A stretch of 14,318 nt of DNA from NCBI GenBank assembly GCA_050999295.1, contig JBPCPI010000066.1, positions 1-14,318 on the forward strand, in the 5' to 3' direction. Shown piece after piece: positions 1-7,314 of this stretch; the stretch's first letter is position 1; each line of letters begins with the position of its first letter. Source of the DNA: JACCQS01 sp050999295. Its GTDB lineage: Bacteria; Actinomycetota; Actinomycetes; Mycobacteriales; Geodermatophilaceae. The position numbers were made by a program, and so were the translations under genes. The notes below the pieces were generated by a model that was not told the origin of the DNA, made no database searches, and saw only the letters and a list, made by a program, of their open reading frames with translations.

Positions 1-288
1 ATGCCGCTGGTCCAGGTGGAAGGCGATCGTGGCCGCGCCGGCCTCGTGCCCATCCCGGTCGAGCTCCTTGCCTAACTCGATGACCTCCGCTTCGACGTCC
101 TTAGCGGTCCGGGCCGGGCTGCTCCGCAGTCGCCACGAGCGTGGTCGCAGGCCCGCATCGCCCTCGGCCAGGTAACGCTGGACCAAGGTGATCACCCAGC
201 GCCGGGACATCCCGTACTCGCGTGCGACCTCGCCCTTGCTCCGGCCCTCGACCAGCACGGCGGTGACCACCAGCTGTGGCATACCCAT
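1..288 (-). CDS. IS481-family transposase, N-terminal fragment
   Basis: This is the N-terminal 96 residues of a transposase; the reading frame stays open to the left edge. Residues about 16-38 (RSKGEVAREYGMSRRWVITL and onward) form a helix-turn-helix of the kind that opens IS481-family transposases, followed by QRYLAEGDAGLRPRS, matching the family's conserved 'RY..GG..GL..RS' linker. The DDE catalytic core would lie outside the window. The ATG at 288 is preceded by AAGGGG at 295-300, a good ribosome binding site; an in-frame ATG at 282 is the alternative. The frame contains a TTA leucine codon (73-75), which is uncommon in high-GC DNA. The family call is firm; whether the copy is intact cannot be seen. 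Confidence 0.82.
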   Translation of the reverse strand, partial: MGMPQLVVTAVLVEGRSKGEVAREYGMSRRWVITLVQRYLAEGDAGLRPRSWRLRSSPARTAKDVEAEVIELGKELDRDGHEAGAATIAFHLDQRH

Positions 289-304
289 CGTTCACCCCTT
301 TGCT

Positions 305-345
305 CAGGTGTGAACGATGTCCCGAGACAGGTGTGAACGATGTCC
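305..345 (+). repeat. Two 18-bp direct repeats in the IS end
   Basis: CAGGTGTGAACGATGTCC occurs at 305-322 and again, without mismatch, at 328-345, a 23-bp period. A 10-bp core of the motif, GTGAACGATG, also occurs inverted at 286-295, where its ATG is the transposase start codon. Iterated motifs at an IS end are usually transposase binding sites; that role is inferred here. Confidence 0.85.
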
Positions 346-473
346 TGAACTCAGACACCCCCTCCCGCACCCGCTTGCACCCGACTCCCCAGTGGCCAAC
401 GAAGCGGTGATTGCGCCCAGTCCGGGGGTGCTTCGAAGTCACGGTGTTCTCGGGACTCCTCCGGTGCTCGGAG

Positions 474-2543
474 TCAGACGGAGCGTACGACGAGCGCGTC
501 GAGGGGGTCCAACGTCAACGTCGAACCGAGGGCGCTGCCGTCATTGGTGGCCGGATCCTGATCGACGCTGCCGTTGATCCGGGCGAATCGGCGGCCAGGG
601 AACAGCCCAGCGACATCGAAGGTGAACGCCGAGCCGGACGGGTTGGCGAACATCGCGCCGTTGGCAAAGCCCCGGGCAATCGCGTCCGGCGAGGCGAACA
701 TGCGCATGCCTCGCAGTTTCAGCGGCGGATCGCCCTCGATCGTGAAGGTGACCTTCACCGGACCCGGCCCGACGCCATGGAAGCCCAGCACCACATGGAA
801 CCACGTCGTCGGCACCGCCACGGTCTGCTCCAGTTCCCCGTCGGAGCCGGCCATTTTCACCGTGCACTGCCGTCCGATGGTTGCCGGGTAGACCGCGCGT
901 TTGACGGCGAGCAGATCTAGCGCCAGGACCGCATCCGGACCGGTGAGCGCGAGATCGGGGATCGAGAAGGTCAGCGTCTCCGATGCCTGGCGACGGGAGA
1001 CGGCCAGCACGGGGGCGCTGGGTGACTGGACCGCGAACTTGACCCCTGCCCCGGAGAAGGTGTTGACGAAGCTGCTCGGCCATTTGACGCCTTTGCCGGC
1101 CAGCACGTCGGGCCTGCGTTCGGCCAGCCGGACGGTGTCTGCGCGCACGGCGCCGAGCCAGCCCGGGGTGCCAGCGGTTCCGGCGACCAACTCGTCCCAG
1201 ACGACGACTTCGTTGGCCTCGCCGCTGGCCCCGCCGATGTCGTTGAACCAACTCACCGGCGAGTTGGTGGCCAGCGCGGCTGCCAAGGTCAGTCGGAACC
1301 GGTTGAAGCTCACCGGATAGCTGTTCGGCTCGCCGAACTTGTACAACGGGTAGCTCAGCCGCGGATTGGCGCCACGCAGGCGCCACAAATCAAGGGTCGT
1401 CAGCGCCTGGGACCACAGCGTGATGCCATAGTCGTTGCTGGTCGGGAAGCCCTCCAACTCCACGCCGGTGACCGACGCCGTATCCGGTTGCTGGCCGACT
1501 CCGCAGTCAGTGATCAGATAGCGGCCGGACCCCAACGCCTGCCGCAAACGCCTGGTCAACTCGATCTGACCCTGCAGATAGGTGTCCACGCCGTCCTGCA
1601 TGGCCAGGTCCACCGTGCCGTCACAGTCAGCGTCCACGCCGGTACGACCAGTGAGCGGTATCTGGAACACGTCCAACTGCAGTCCATCGAAAGCAGCCAG
1701 GCGTCCGCCCGGACCGAACCAGGCAGCGACCTGCTCGATCAGCGCGTCCACGACATTTCCTCCGGTGGCATCCACCGGGCACATCGTGGACAGGTTGTAC
1801 ATCCAGACCCTGTCGTCGGTCGCCGACCACGGTCCGGCGTACTCGTGCGGGGCCAGGTAGGCCCCGGACGGAAACGACAGGGCGGACGTTCCGTACAGCC
1901 CTCGTTTCACGGTCAGCGTCTTGGCTGTCGCGTCGAGAGCGGTCAACCGCACCTGCTCGGCCGCAGAGAAATCAGGCTTGCCGTCGGCACCCATTTCGGC
2001 CAGAACGATGTCATCACCGGCGTGGCCGAATGCGTCGGTCCTGAGCTGGAAGCGGCCGGTCGAGACGACCTTGAGGACGGTGTCGTCCGGGCCTACCGCG
2101 GAGGTGAGTTTGCTGCCCAATCGATACAGCCACCAGCCGGCCGACCAGCCGTCGGTCTCGAAGGTGGGCAGCCGGGCCCGCCCGTTCAGGTGCAGCAGCA
2201 CCAGCTTCGCGGGATACCGCTGCTTGTACCGGGTGAAGTAGTCGACCGTCTGCGGCCCGATAATGTCACTGCGTTCCTCTTGGATGGCCTTGCCGATGAT
2301 GCCGCTGAACTGCGCGAAGATCGGCTCCCACTCGGAGTACGGCTTCAGCGGTACGTGCATCTCACTCTGCCGGAAGCCGAGCATCCGCGGAAAGCCGCCG
2401 GTGAGGGCCGTCGCCGTCGAGTGCACCAGCGGTTCTTCCTCGAGCAGGGATGATCCACATCCGCTGATCCCGAGAACCGCGGCCGTGCCCCCGCTGAGGA
2501 CGAGGAAGCCGCGCCGCGACAACGGCGGGGGCGAGCCATTCAT
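474..2543 (-). CDS. Tat-exported lipoprotein, putative glycoside hydrolase-like protein
   Basis: The 689-residue product starts with a twin-arginine signal (SRRGFL, residues 9-14), a hydrophobic stretch and a lipobox ISGC with the lipidated cysteine at 29, so it should be folded in the cytoplasm, exported by Tat and anchored outside the membrane. Residues about 50-450 have the alternating strand/helix character of a TIM barrel, with candidate acidic residues on strand ends (GLQLDVF 287-293, LITDCG 343-348, GVELEGFP 360-367). A DADCDGTVD loop (304-312) looks like an EF-hand-type calcium site. The last 70 residues (FANPSGSAF... LDPLDALVVRSV) resemble the beta-sandwich cap found after hydrolase barrels. 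This suggests an uncharacterised ('hypothetical') glycosyl hydrolase family; substrate unknown. Start: ATG with AAGGAG at 2550-2555, 6-nt spacer. A possible -10 box (TAGAGT, minus strand, 2577-2572) lies upstream. Confidence 0.7.
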   Translation of the reverse strand: MNGSPPPLSRRGFLVLSGGTAAVLGISGCGSSLLEEEPLVHSTATALTGGFPRMLGFRQSEMHVPLKPYSEWEPIFAQFSGIIGKAIQEERSDIIGPQTVDYFTRYKQRYPAKLVLLHLNGRARLPTFETDGWSAGWWLYRLGSKLTSAVGPDDTVLKVVSTGRFQLRTDAFGHAGDDIVLAEMGADGKPDFSAAEQVRLTALDATAKTLTVKRGLYGTSALSFPSGAYLAPHEYAGPWSATDDRVWMYNLSTMCPVDATGGNVVDALIEQVAAWFGPGGRLAAFDGLQLDVFQIPLTGRTGVDADCDGTVDLAMQDGVDTYLQGQIELTRRLRQALGSGRYLITDCGVGQQPDTASVTGVELEGFPTSNDYGITLWSQALTTLDLWRLRGANPRLSYPLYKFGEPNSYPVSFNRFRLTLAAALATNSPVSWFNDIGGASGEANEVVVWDELVAGTAGTPGWLGAVRADTVRLAERRPDVLAGKGVKWPSSFVNTFSGAGVKFAVQSPSAPVLAVSRRQASETLTFSIPDLALTGPDAVLALDLLAVKRAVYPATIGRQCTVKMAGSDGELEQTVAVPTTWFHVVLGFHGVGPGPVKVTFTIEGDPPLKLRGMRMFASPDAIARGFANGAMFANPSGSAFTFDVAGLFPGRRFARINGSVDQDPATNDGSALGSTLTLDPLDALVVRSV

Positions 2544-2695
2544 CGCGCACTCCTTCTCATGACCGCTGGGGACTCTACGCGTCGAGACGCTCGGATCGAG
2601 GCTCCCGACTCGCGCTAGGCTGATCGGCGTACCGCACTGGTAGCGGAGTCTTCCCCGTCGCGCAGGATTGCGCGCCCCAGTCCGGAGGCCTGCTC

Positions 2696-3607
2696 ATGAA
2701 CATCCAGGTACGCCCGTTCGTCCGCTCCGACCGTGACCAACTCACCACGCTGATCAACGCCCACGTGGGCGCGGTCATCCCGAATGTCTCGGTTTCGGTC
2801 AACACGCTCATGAGTCAGTTGGAGCGGGAACCTGGCGAGTTTCTGGTCGACCCATGGGTTCAAGAACGCAGCACCCTCGTCGCCGTGCAGAGAGCAAGAG
2901 TGGTCGCCGCAGCGCACCTGCTGCGGTATGGCGCGGACGAGGACGTTTCCGAGAGCTACCGGGGGGCGGCTGAGATCCGGTGGCTGTTGTGCTGGCCGCC
3001 CGCGCCGTACTGGCCGGACTCACTCGCCGCTGGTGAAGCACTCGTGTCGTCGTGTCTGGCCGAGGTCGCTCGGTGGCGCCCGGCGGCGGTGTTCGGCTCC
3101 GGCGATCTACCCGCCCCAGGAGTCTACGGCGTGCCCGAGCAGTGGTCACACATCCGGGATCTCTATCTCGGTTCCGGCTTTCTTCCGCGAGGGGACACGG
3201 AGGTCGTCTCGGTGGCCAGGATCGAGACGCTCCGCCGTCACCTGACGCGGACGACCGGCTTGAACCTGACGGCGGCCAGGAGCCTAGGCATCAATGGCAC
3301 CCGCATCTCTGCCATCCAGGAGGATTCGGTCGTCGGCTACATAGAGATCGACACCAACCTCGGGGCAGCCAGTCGGGGCACCCGAACCGATGACTGGGCC
3401 GACATCGGGAACCTATACGTCGAACCTGAACGCAGACGGGAAGGCATCGGCACCTGGCTGCTGTCCCATGCGGCGGCCTGGCTCGATCTCGGCGGGGTGA
3501 CCCGCGTCCTCGACTACACCGAGTCCGAGGACACCGGCGGACTGGCCTTCCTCGACGCCGTCGGCTTTGAGATCCTCACCCGCACCGAACGGCGTTTCAA
3601 CCGTTGA
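2696..3607 (+). CDS. GNAT-family N-acetyltransferase
   Basis: The 303-residue protein is a GCN5-related acetyltransferase, expected to move an acetyl group from acetyl-CoA to an amine; the acceptor is unknown. The clear GNAT module is C-terminal: IGNLYVEPERRREGIGTWLL (about 237-256) contains the R-x-x-G-x-G acetyl-CoA pyrophosphate loop, and 'GLAFLDAVGFEILTRTERR' is the usual closing strand. The N-terminal half (VRPFVRSDRDQLTTLINAHV) opens like a GNAT domain but has no obvious CoA loop, so this may be a tandem GNAT with a degenerate first half, which would explain the roughly double length. The ATG has GGAGG at 2684-2688, 7 nt upstream. A TAGGCT box at 2616-2621 could be a -10. It is divergent from the lipoprotein gene (152-bp spacer) and overlaps rdgB tail to tail by 11 bp. 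Confidence 0.85.
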   Translation: MNIQVRPFVRSDRDQLTTLINAHVGAVIPNVSVSVNTLMSQLEREPGEFLVDPWVQERSTLVAVQRARVVAAAHLLRYGADEDVSESYRGAAEIRWLLCWPPAPYWPDSLAAGEALVSSCLAEVARWRPAAVFGSGDLPAPGVYGVPEQWSHIRDLYLGSGFLPRGDTEVVSVARIETLRRHLTRTTGLNLTAARSLGINGTRISAIQEDSVVGYIEIDTNLGAASRGTRTDDWADIGNLYVEPERRREGIGTWLLSHAAAWLDLGGVTRVLDYTESEDTGGLAFLDAVGFEILTRTERRFNR

Positions 3608-4205
3608 GGGTGGCCGCGATGATCGGAGCCAGCTGGCGGAAGGCCTTGCCGCGGTGGCTGATGGCGTCCTTGTCCGCCGGCGACATCTCCGCCGTCGTAA
3701 CGCTCTGGCCGTCGGCAACGAAGATCGGGTCGTAACCGAACCCCGCGCTGCCCCTCGGTGCGCGGATGATCCGCCCGCGCATCTCAGCCTGCAACACATG
3801 CTCGAACCCGCTCGGGAGGACCAGTGCGGCGGCACAGATGAAGGCAGCCCCGCGGTGCTCGTCCGGCACGTCCTCGATCTGGGCGAGCAACAGTTCGAGG
3901 TTGGCGTGGTCGTTCCCGTGCCGGCCCGACCAGCGTGCCGACACAACGCCGGGCATCCCGTTGAGTGCATCGACGGCCAGGCCTGAGTCGTCGGCGATGG
4001 CCGGCAGCCCGGTTGCGGCAACGGCATCGCGTGCCTTGGCCAGGGCGTTGTCAGCAAAGTTTGCGGCGGTCTCCGGGGCCTCGTCGTAGCCCGGAAGGTC
4101 ATCGAGGCCGAGCACCTCGACGTCGACGACCGGTTCCAGGATCCGGCGGAGTTCGGCCAGCTTCTTCTGGTTGCGCGTTGCCAGGACCAAACGCTGACCG
4201 CTCAC
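3597..4205 (-). CDS. rdgB: Non-canonical purine NTP pyrophosphatase (RdgB/HAM1)
   Basis: The protein hydrolyses dITP, ITP and XTP to monophosphates plus pyrophosphate, keeping deaminated purines out of DNA and RNA. All family landmarks are present in 202 residues, a normal length: LATRNQKKLAELR (8-20), the catalytic and metal-binding ADDSGLAVDALNGMPG (71-86), GFGYDPIF (155-162) and SPADKDAISHRGKAF (175-189). The start is GTG, 10 bp after the rph stop, with no strong ribosome binding site, so translation is probably coupled to rph on one transcript. The rph-rdgB order is also found in M. tuberculosis. Its 3' end overlaps the GNAT gene. Confidence 0.97.
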   Translation of the reverse strand: MSGQRLVLATRNQKKLAELRRILEPVVDVEVLGLDDLPGYDEAPETAANFADNALAKARDAVAATGLPAIADDSGLAVDALNGMPGVVSARWSGRHGNDHANLELLLAQIEDVPDEHRGAAFICAAALVLPSGFEHVLQAEMRGRIIRAPRGSAGFGYDPIFVADGQSVTTAEMSPADKDAISHRGKAFRQLAPIIAATLNG

Positions 4206-4215
4206 CGCACCGGGC

Positions 4216-4950
4216 TCATCCGGCCAGGGCGCGATTCTGCGTCTCGGTCAAGGTTGCACATCCGGCCACTGCCAGGTCGAGCAGGACATCCAGGGTGGCC
4301 CGGTCGAAGACCACACCCTCTGCAGTTCCCTGGACCTCGATGAAGTCACCGGTACCGGTGCACACGATGTTCATATCGGTGTCGGCGGCGACGTCCTCGA
4401 CGTACTCGAGGTCCAGTCGTGGCTGGCCATCGACGACGCCGACGCTGACCGCCGAGACCGAGGTGTGCAACGGGTCAGGCTTGGCCAGCTTGCCGTTCTC
4501 GCGCAGCCAGCCGACGGCGTCGGCCAGGGCGACGTAGGCGCCGGTGATCGCTGCGGTACGCGTACCCCCGTCGGCCTGCAGGACATCGCAGTCCATGGCG
4601 ATGCTGTTCTCACCCAGTGCCGACAGGTCGATGCTGGCCCGCAACGCCCGGCCGATCAGGCGGCTGATCTCGTGCGTACGGCCACCGATCTTGCCGCGGA
4701 CGGACTCCCGGTCACTGCGGGTATGCGTCGACCGAGGCAGCATGGCGTACTCCGCAGTGACCCAGCCGAGCCCGGATCCCCGTCGCCAGCGCGGAACCCC
4801 TACGGTCACGCTGGCCGCGCACAGCACGCGGGTACGGCCGAACTCCACCAGCACGGAACCCTCGGCGTGGTCGAGCCAGTTACGCGTGATGGTCACCGGG
4901 CGGAGCTGGTCGGGGGCTCGGTTTTCGGGTCGGGTCACGGCCAGCGACAC
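4216..4950 (-). CDS. rph: Ribonuclease PH
   Basis: RNase PH is a phosphorolytic 3'-5' exoribonuclease that trims tRNA 3' ends, working as a hexamer. Visible signatures are DQLRPVTITRNW (14-25), TAEYAMLPRSTHTRSDRES (65-83), GGRTHEISRLIGRALRA with phosphate-contacting R91, DCDVLQADGGTRTAAITGAY with the GTR phosphate site (129-131), and VGVVDGQPRLDLEYVEDVAADTDMN. The frame is open up to an ATG at 5079, but that start would add 43 unrelated residues and overlap the divergent yjbQ gene. I place the start at GTG 4950, which has GAGAAGG about 8-9 nt upstream and gives 244 residues; GTG 4938 is a second option. rdgB follows 10 bp downstream. Confidence 0.95.
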   Translation of the reverse strand: MSLAVTRPENRAPDQLRPVTITRNWLDHAEGSVLVEFGRTRVLCAASVTVGVPRWRRGSGLGWVTAEYAMLPRSTHTRSDRESVRGKIGGRTHEISRLIGRALRASIDLSALGENSIAMDCDVLQADGGTRTAAITGAYVALADAVGWLRENGKLAKPDPLHTSVSAVSVGVVDGQPRLDLEYVEDVAADTDMNIVCTGTGDFIEVQGTAEGVVFDRATLDVLLDLAVAGCATLTETQNRALAG

Positions 4951-5050
4951 TAGCCGAGCCCTTCTCGACTCAGGGGACCCCTGCAGCGATAGGTACGTAA
5001 CTTTCTTCCCCTGTCGAACGCCGCGGCACAGTCGGCGAGAGGATTGCGGC

Positions 5051-5461
5051 ATGCGTACTGAACTGATCCGGGTGAGCACCGGGAGGTCGCAGACCGTCGT
5101 CGACCTGACCGGTCACTGTGCCGAATTCCTCCGCGAATGCGGCGCTGACGAGGGCCTTCTGCATGTCTTCGTTCCGCATGCCACGGCCGGCGTGGCCATC
5201 ATCGAGACAGGGGCCGGCAGTGATGACGACCTGCTGACCGCACTGGACGCGCTGCTGCCGACCGACGATCGGTGGCGGCATCGACACGGCTCGCCGGGAC
5301 ACGGCCGCGATCACGTACTTCCGGCGTTCGTCGCGCCGTACGCCACGGTCCCCGTCGTGGCCGGACGACCGGCACTGGGCACGTGGCAGTCGATCTGCCT
5401 GGTGGACCCCAACGGAGACAACCCCGACCGCCAGGTGCGCCTGTCCTATCTCCCCGGCTGA
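5051..5461 (+). CDS. yjbQ: YjbQ family protein (UPF0047)
   Basis: This is a 136-residue member of the YjbQ/UPF0047 family, small trimeric proteins; the E. coli member has a weak secondary thiamine-phosphate synthase activity, and the physiological role is unsettled. Family hallmarks are VFVPHATAGVAIIE (39-52), the acidic GSDDDLL, RHRHG (76-80), the His-rich GHGRDHVLPAF (83-93), and the near-invariant ALGTWQSICLVDPNG (108-122). The ATG is preceded by AGAGGA at 5038-5043, 7-nt spacer. The frame runs open further upstream through the rph antisense strand, but homology starts here. It lies between rph and the MBL gene, which are closer partners in M. tuberculosis, so it appears inserted on the opposite strand. 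Its stop codon touches the palindromic spacer. Confidence 0.92.
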   Translation: MRTELIRVSTGRSQTVVDLTGHCAEFLRECGADEGLLHVFVPHATAGVAIIETGAGSDDDLLTALDALLPTDDRWRHRHGSPGHGRDHVLPAFVAPYATVPVVAGRPALGTWQSICLVDPNGDNPDRQVRLSYLPG

Positions 5462-5470
5462 CACCTCATG

Positions 5471-5488
5471 CGGTTATGCGCATAACCG
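5471..5488. repeat. 18-bp perfect palindrome, copy 1
   Basis: CGGTTATGCGCATAACCG is its own reverse complement. The flanking bases (G and T) do not extend the symmetry. Confidence 0.97.
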
Positions 5489-5509
5489 TTAGCAAGCCGT
5501 TCGATCGGC

Positions 5510-5531
5510 CGCGGTTATGCGCATAACCGCG
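5510..5531. repeat. 22-bp perfect palindrome, copy 2
   Basis: The same 18-bp CGGTTATGCGCATAACCG (5512-5529) is extended by CG on each side to a 22-bp perfect palindrome. Its centre is 41 bp from the centre of copy 1, close to four helical turns. Confidence 0.97.
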
Positions 5532-5547
5532 ATATGGCAGGTGTCGG

Positions 5548-6348
5548 TCAGAGGTCGTAGGTGGCGCCGGGCCTGGCCAGTTCCGTTGCCCGGAAGGCCG
5601 CGCGGGCGGTCCCGAACTGAGCCTTGCGATCCACCCAGGGCGGGATGTGGGTCAGCACGAGCCGGCTGACACCGGCCGCGGCGGCATGTTCTCCCGCCTG
5701 AGCACCGGTCAGGTGCAGTCCTGGGGGGTACGCCGAATCGCCGTCCGGCTGGGCTGCCTCGCAGATGAACAGATCGCTACCCCGGGCCACCTCGACCAGT
5801 TCTGCGCAGACTCCGGTGTCCCCGGAGTAGGTCACCGAAGCGGACTCGGAGTCAACTCGGATCGCGTATGTCTCCACCGGATGGTTCGTCCGGGCGAAGG
5901 TCAGCCTCAATCCGCCTATCTTCAGGCCAGCATTCATGATCGTGAGCGCCTCGGGTGTAGCCGCAATGCTCCTCTGGCGCTCATGATCATCAGACGACAA
6001 GGTGTGAAAGGTAAACACGTCGGTGAGGTCGGCCCCCGGTCGCTCATAGGCCGCGGCCAGCCGCTCGCTGGTCCCGCGCGGGCCGTACAGCGGCACCGGA
6101 CCTCGGGACCGCTCGGAATAGCGATGCCAGACGATAAAGGCACAGGCATCCAGACAGTGATCGGCGTGCAGATGGGACAGCACGATCGCGTCGATGGTCT
6201 CCAGCGCGGCGTACCGCTGGAGGGCGCCGGCCGCACCATTACCCAAGTCGAGCACGATCCGCGTTCCATCGTGCTCGATCAGGTAGCAGGAGGCCGCCGA
6301 GTCGGCGCCCGGCATCGAGCCGGAGCAGCCGACGATGGTGAGTCTCAC
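5548..6348 (-). CDS. MBL-fold metallohydrolase (Rv1339-like, candidate cyclic-nucleotide phosphodiesterase)
   Basis: The 266-residue protein belongs to the metallo-beta-lactamase/RNase Z-like fold. Metal ligands are all visible: HLHADHCLD (59-67), H156 in RTNHPVET, D177 in SGDTG, H212 in HLTG, and H234 in LTHIPPW. Position next to murI and near rph matches Rv1339 of M. tuberculosis, a family for which cAMP phosphodiesterase activity has been reported; that substrate is transferred by analogy. The start is GTG, overlapping the murI stop as GTGA (6345-6348), so it is translationally coupled to murI. The N-terminus MRLTIVGCSGSMPG is the normal first strand of the fold, which supports the start. 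Confidence 0.92.
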   Translation of the reverse strand: MRLTIVGCSGSMPGADSAASCYLIEHDGTRIVLDLGNGAAGALQRYAALETIDAIVLSHLHADHCLDACAFIVWHRYSERSRGPVPLYGPRGTSERLAAAYERPGADLTDVFTFHTLSSDDHERQRSIAATPEALTIMNAGLKIGGLRLTFARTNHPVETYAIRVDSESASVTYSGDTGVCAELVEVARGSDLFICEAAQPDGDSAYPPGLHLTGAQAGEHAAAAGVSRLVLTHIPPWVDRKAQFGTARAAFRATELARPGATYDL

Positions 6349-7307
6349 CCTCCGGCGCCGTTGCCCGGCACCGGGATCCGGCGCGCCGAGTACGGCACAG
6401 GTACTGCGGCGCCCTCGGATCCGGTCTCCGGAACCGGCCGTGTGTCCGTACTCAGACCCGGCGCCGGCGCTGAGGGCAGCCTGGCGATCGGACCCACCGC
6501 CGGTCCGAGGAAGCGCTCGGCCAGACGATAGAACGTCTCCGCCTCACCGGTGGAGAAGAACCGGTGCTCCCCCATCGGGACGCCGGCCCCAGCCGACCCG
6601 GCCTGGTCGCTCGAGGCCGCCGCCTCGCGGAGCAGGTCCTCGTCGGTGAGCACCCGGAAGACGTCCTTGGCGGTCTCCTCCGCGCTGGAGACCAGCGTGA
6701 CGCCGTCGCCCATGACGTGACTGATCGCACCGGTGAGCATCGGGTAGTGGGTACAGCCGAGTACCAGGGTGTCCACCTCGGTCCGCTGCAGCGGTTCGAG
6801 GTAGGACTGCGCCAGGCCCAGGATCTGTCGGCCGCTGGTGATGCCGCGCTCGACGAAGTCGACAAAGCTCGGGCATGCCGCGCTGGTGATGCTCACCTGC
6901 GGAGCGGCCGCAAACGCGTCGTCGTACGCGCGACTGCGCACCGTGGTCTCGGTCCCGATGACCCCCACCCGACCAGTTCGGGTAGCGGCTATGGCCCGGC
7001 GCACGGCGGGCAGGATCACTTCGACCACCGGTACGTCGTAGCGCTCACGGGCGTCCCGCAGACATGCGGCACTCGCCGAGTTGCACGCGACGACGAGCAT
7101 CTTGACGCCGGATTCAACCAGAGTGTCCATCCCCGCGAGCGCGTGCGCGCGCACGTCGGCGATCGGTTGCGGACCGTACGGGCCGTGCGCGGTGTCCCCC
7201 AGGTAGCGCAGGGACTCAGCAGGCAGCTGGTCCATGATCGCTCGCGCGACGGTCAGGCCGCCCACGCCAGAATCGAAGACCCCGATCGGTGCTGCTGCCC
7301 CTGTCAC
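6345..7307 (-). CDS. murI: Glutamate racemase
   Basis: MurI converts L- to D-glutamate for peptidoglycan precursors in the cytoplasm by a two-cysteine mechanism. Both catalytic cysteines are seen, C75 in VVACNSASA and C185 in LVLGCTHYP, with FDSGVGGLTV (11-20) and GDTAHGPYG (37-45). The racemase domain ends near residue 275; the last roughly 45 residues are a Pro/Ala/Gly-rich tail not usual for the family (typical length about 270). The start is GTG at 7307 and has no clear ribosome binding site; TACCCT lies exactly 7 nt upstream on the minus strand, suggesting a leaderless transcript. The MBL gene follows with a 4-bp overlap. Confidence 0.96.
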   Translation of the reverse strand: MTGAAAPIGVFDSGVGGLTVARAIMDQLPAESLRYLGDTAHGPYGPQPIADVRAHALAGMDTLVESGVKMLVVACNSASAACLRDARERYDVPVVEVILPAVRRAIAATRTGRVGVIGTETTVRSRAYDDAFAAAPQVSITSAACPSFVDFVERGITSGRQILGLAQSYLEPLQRTEVDTLVLGCTHYPMLTGAISHVMGDGVTLVSSAEETAKDVFRVLTDEDLLREAAASSDQAGSAGAGVPMGEHRFFSTGEAETFYRLAERFLGPAVGPIARLPSAPAPGLSTDTRPVPETGSEGAAVPVPYSARRIPVPGNGAGG

Positions 7308-7314
7308 GTTCTGC

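Larger units (their letters stand above)
1..357 (-). mobile_element. IS481-type insertion sequence, one end (partial)
   Basis: The stretch holds the 5' part of an IS481-like transposase gene reading leftwards and, upstream of it, a terminal region. Read inwards from position 357 on the minus strand, the end begins TGTCTGAGTTCAGGACATCG, which resembles the TGT-starting ends common in IS481-family elements. The other end and most of the transposase lie beyond the left edge, so the target duplication cannot be judged. The boundary at 357 is inferred from the TGT terminus and is uncertain by a few bases. Confidence 0.7.
5460..5545. repeat. Nested inverted-repeat module between convergent genes
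   Basis: Outer arms GACACCT (5460-5466) and AGGTGTC (5539-5545) enclose two perfect palindromes and a central hairpin, GCCG TTCGAT CGGC (5496-5509). As RNA from either strand it can fold either as three small hairpins closed by an outer stem or as one long hairpin pairing the two palindrome copies. The outer arms start inside or next to the stop codons of yjbQ (TGA 5459-5461) and the MBL gene (5550-5548). A bidirectional terminator is plausible, but there is no T-tract on either side; a protein-binding site is the alternative. Confidence 0.75.

Noticed and set aside
454..475. GACTCC/GGAGTC hairpin as terminator of the lipoprotein gene
   Set aside because: The 6-bp stem overlaps the stop codon, has a 10-nt loop and no T-tract, so support is too weak.
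1488..2453. 321-codon open frame on the plus strand
   Set aside because: It lies wholly antisense to the lipoprotein gene, has no ribosome site or recognisable domain, and reads as a high-GC shadow of the real frame.
4951..5079. Longer rph start at ATG 5079
   Set aside because: It adds 43 non-homologous residues and overlaps the divergent yjbQ coding region.
5471..5531. CRISPR-like or attachment-site reading of the palindromes
   Set aside because: Only two copies, the units are palindromic, one short spacer, no cas genes or integrase nearby.
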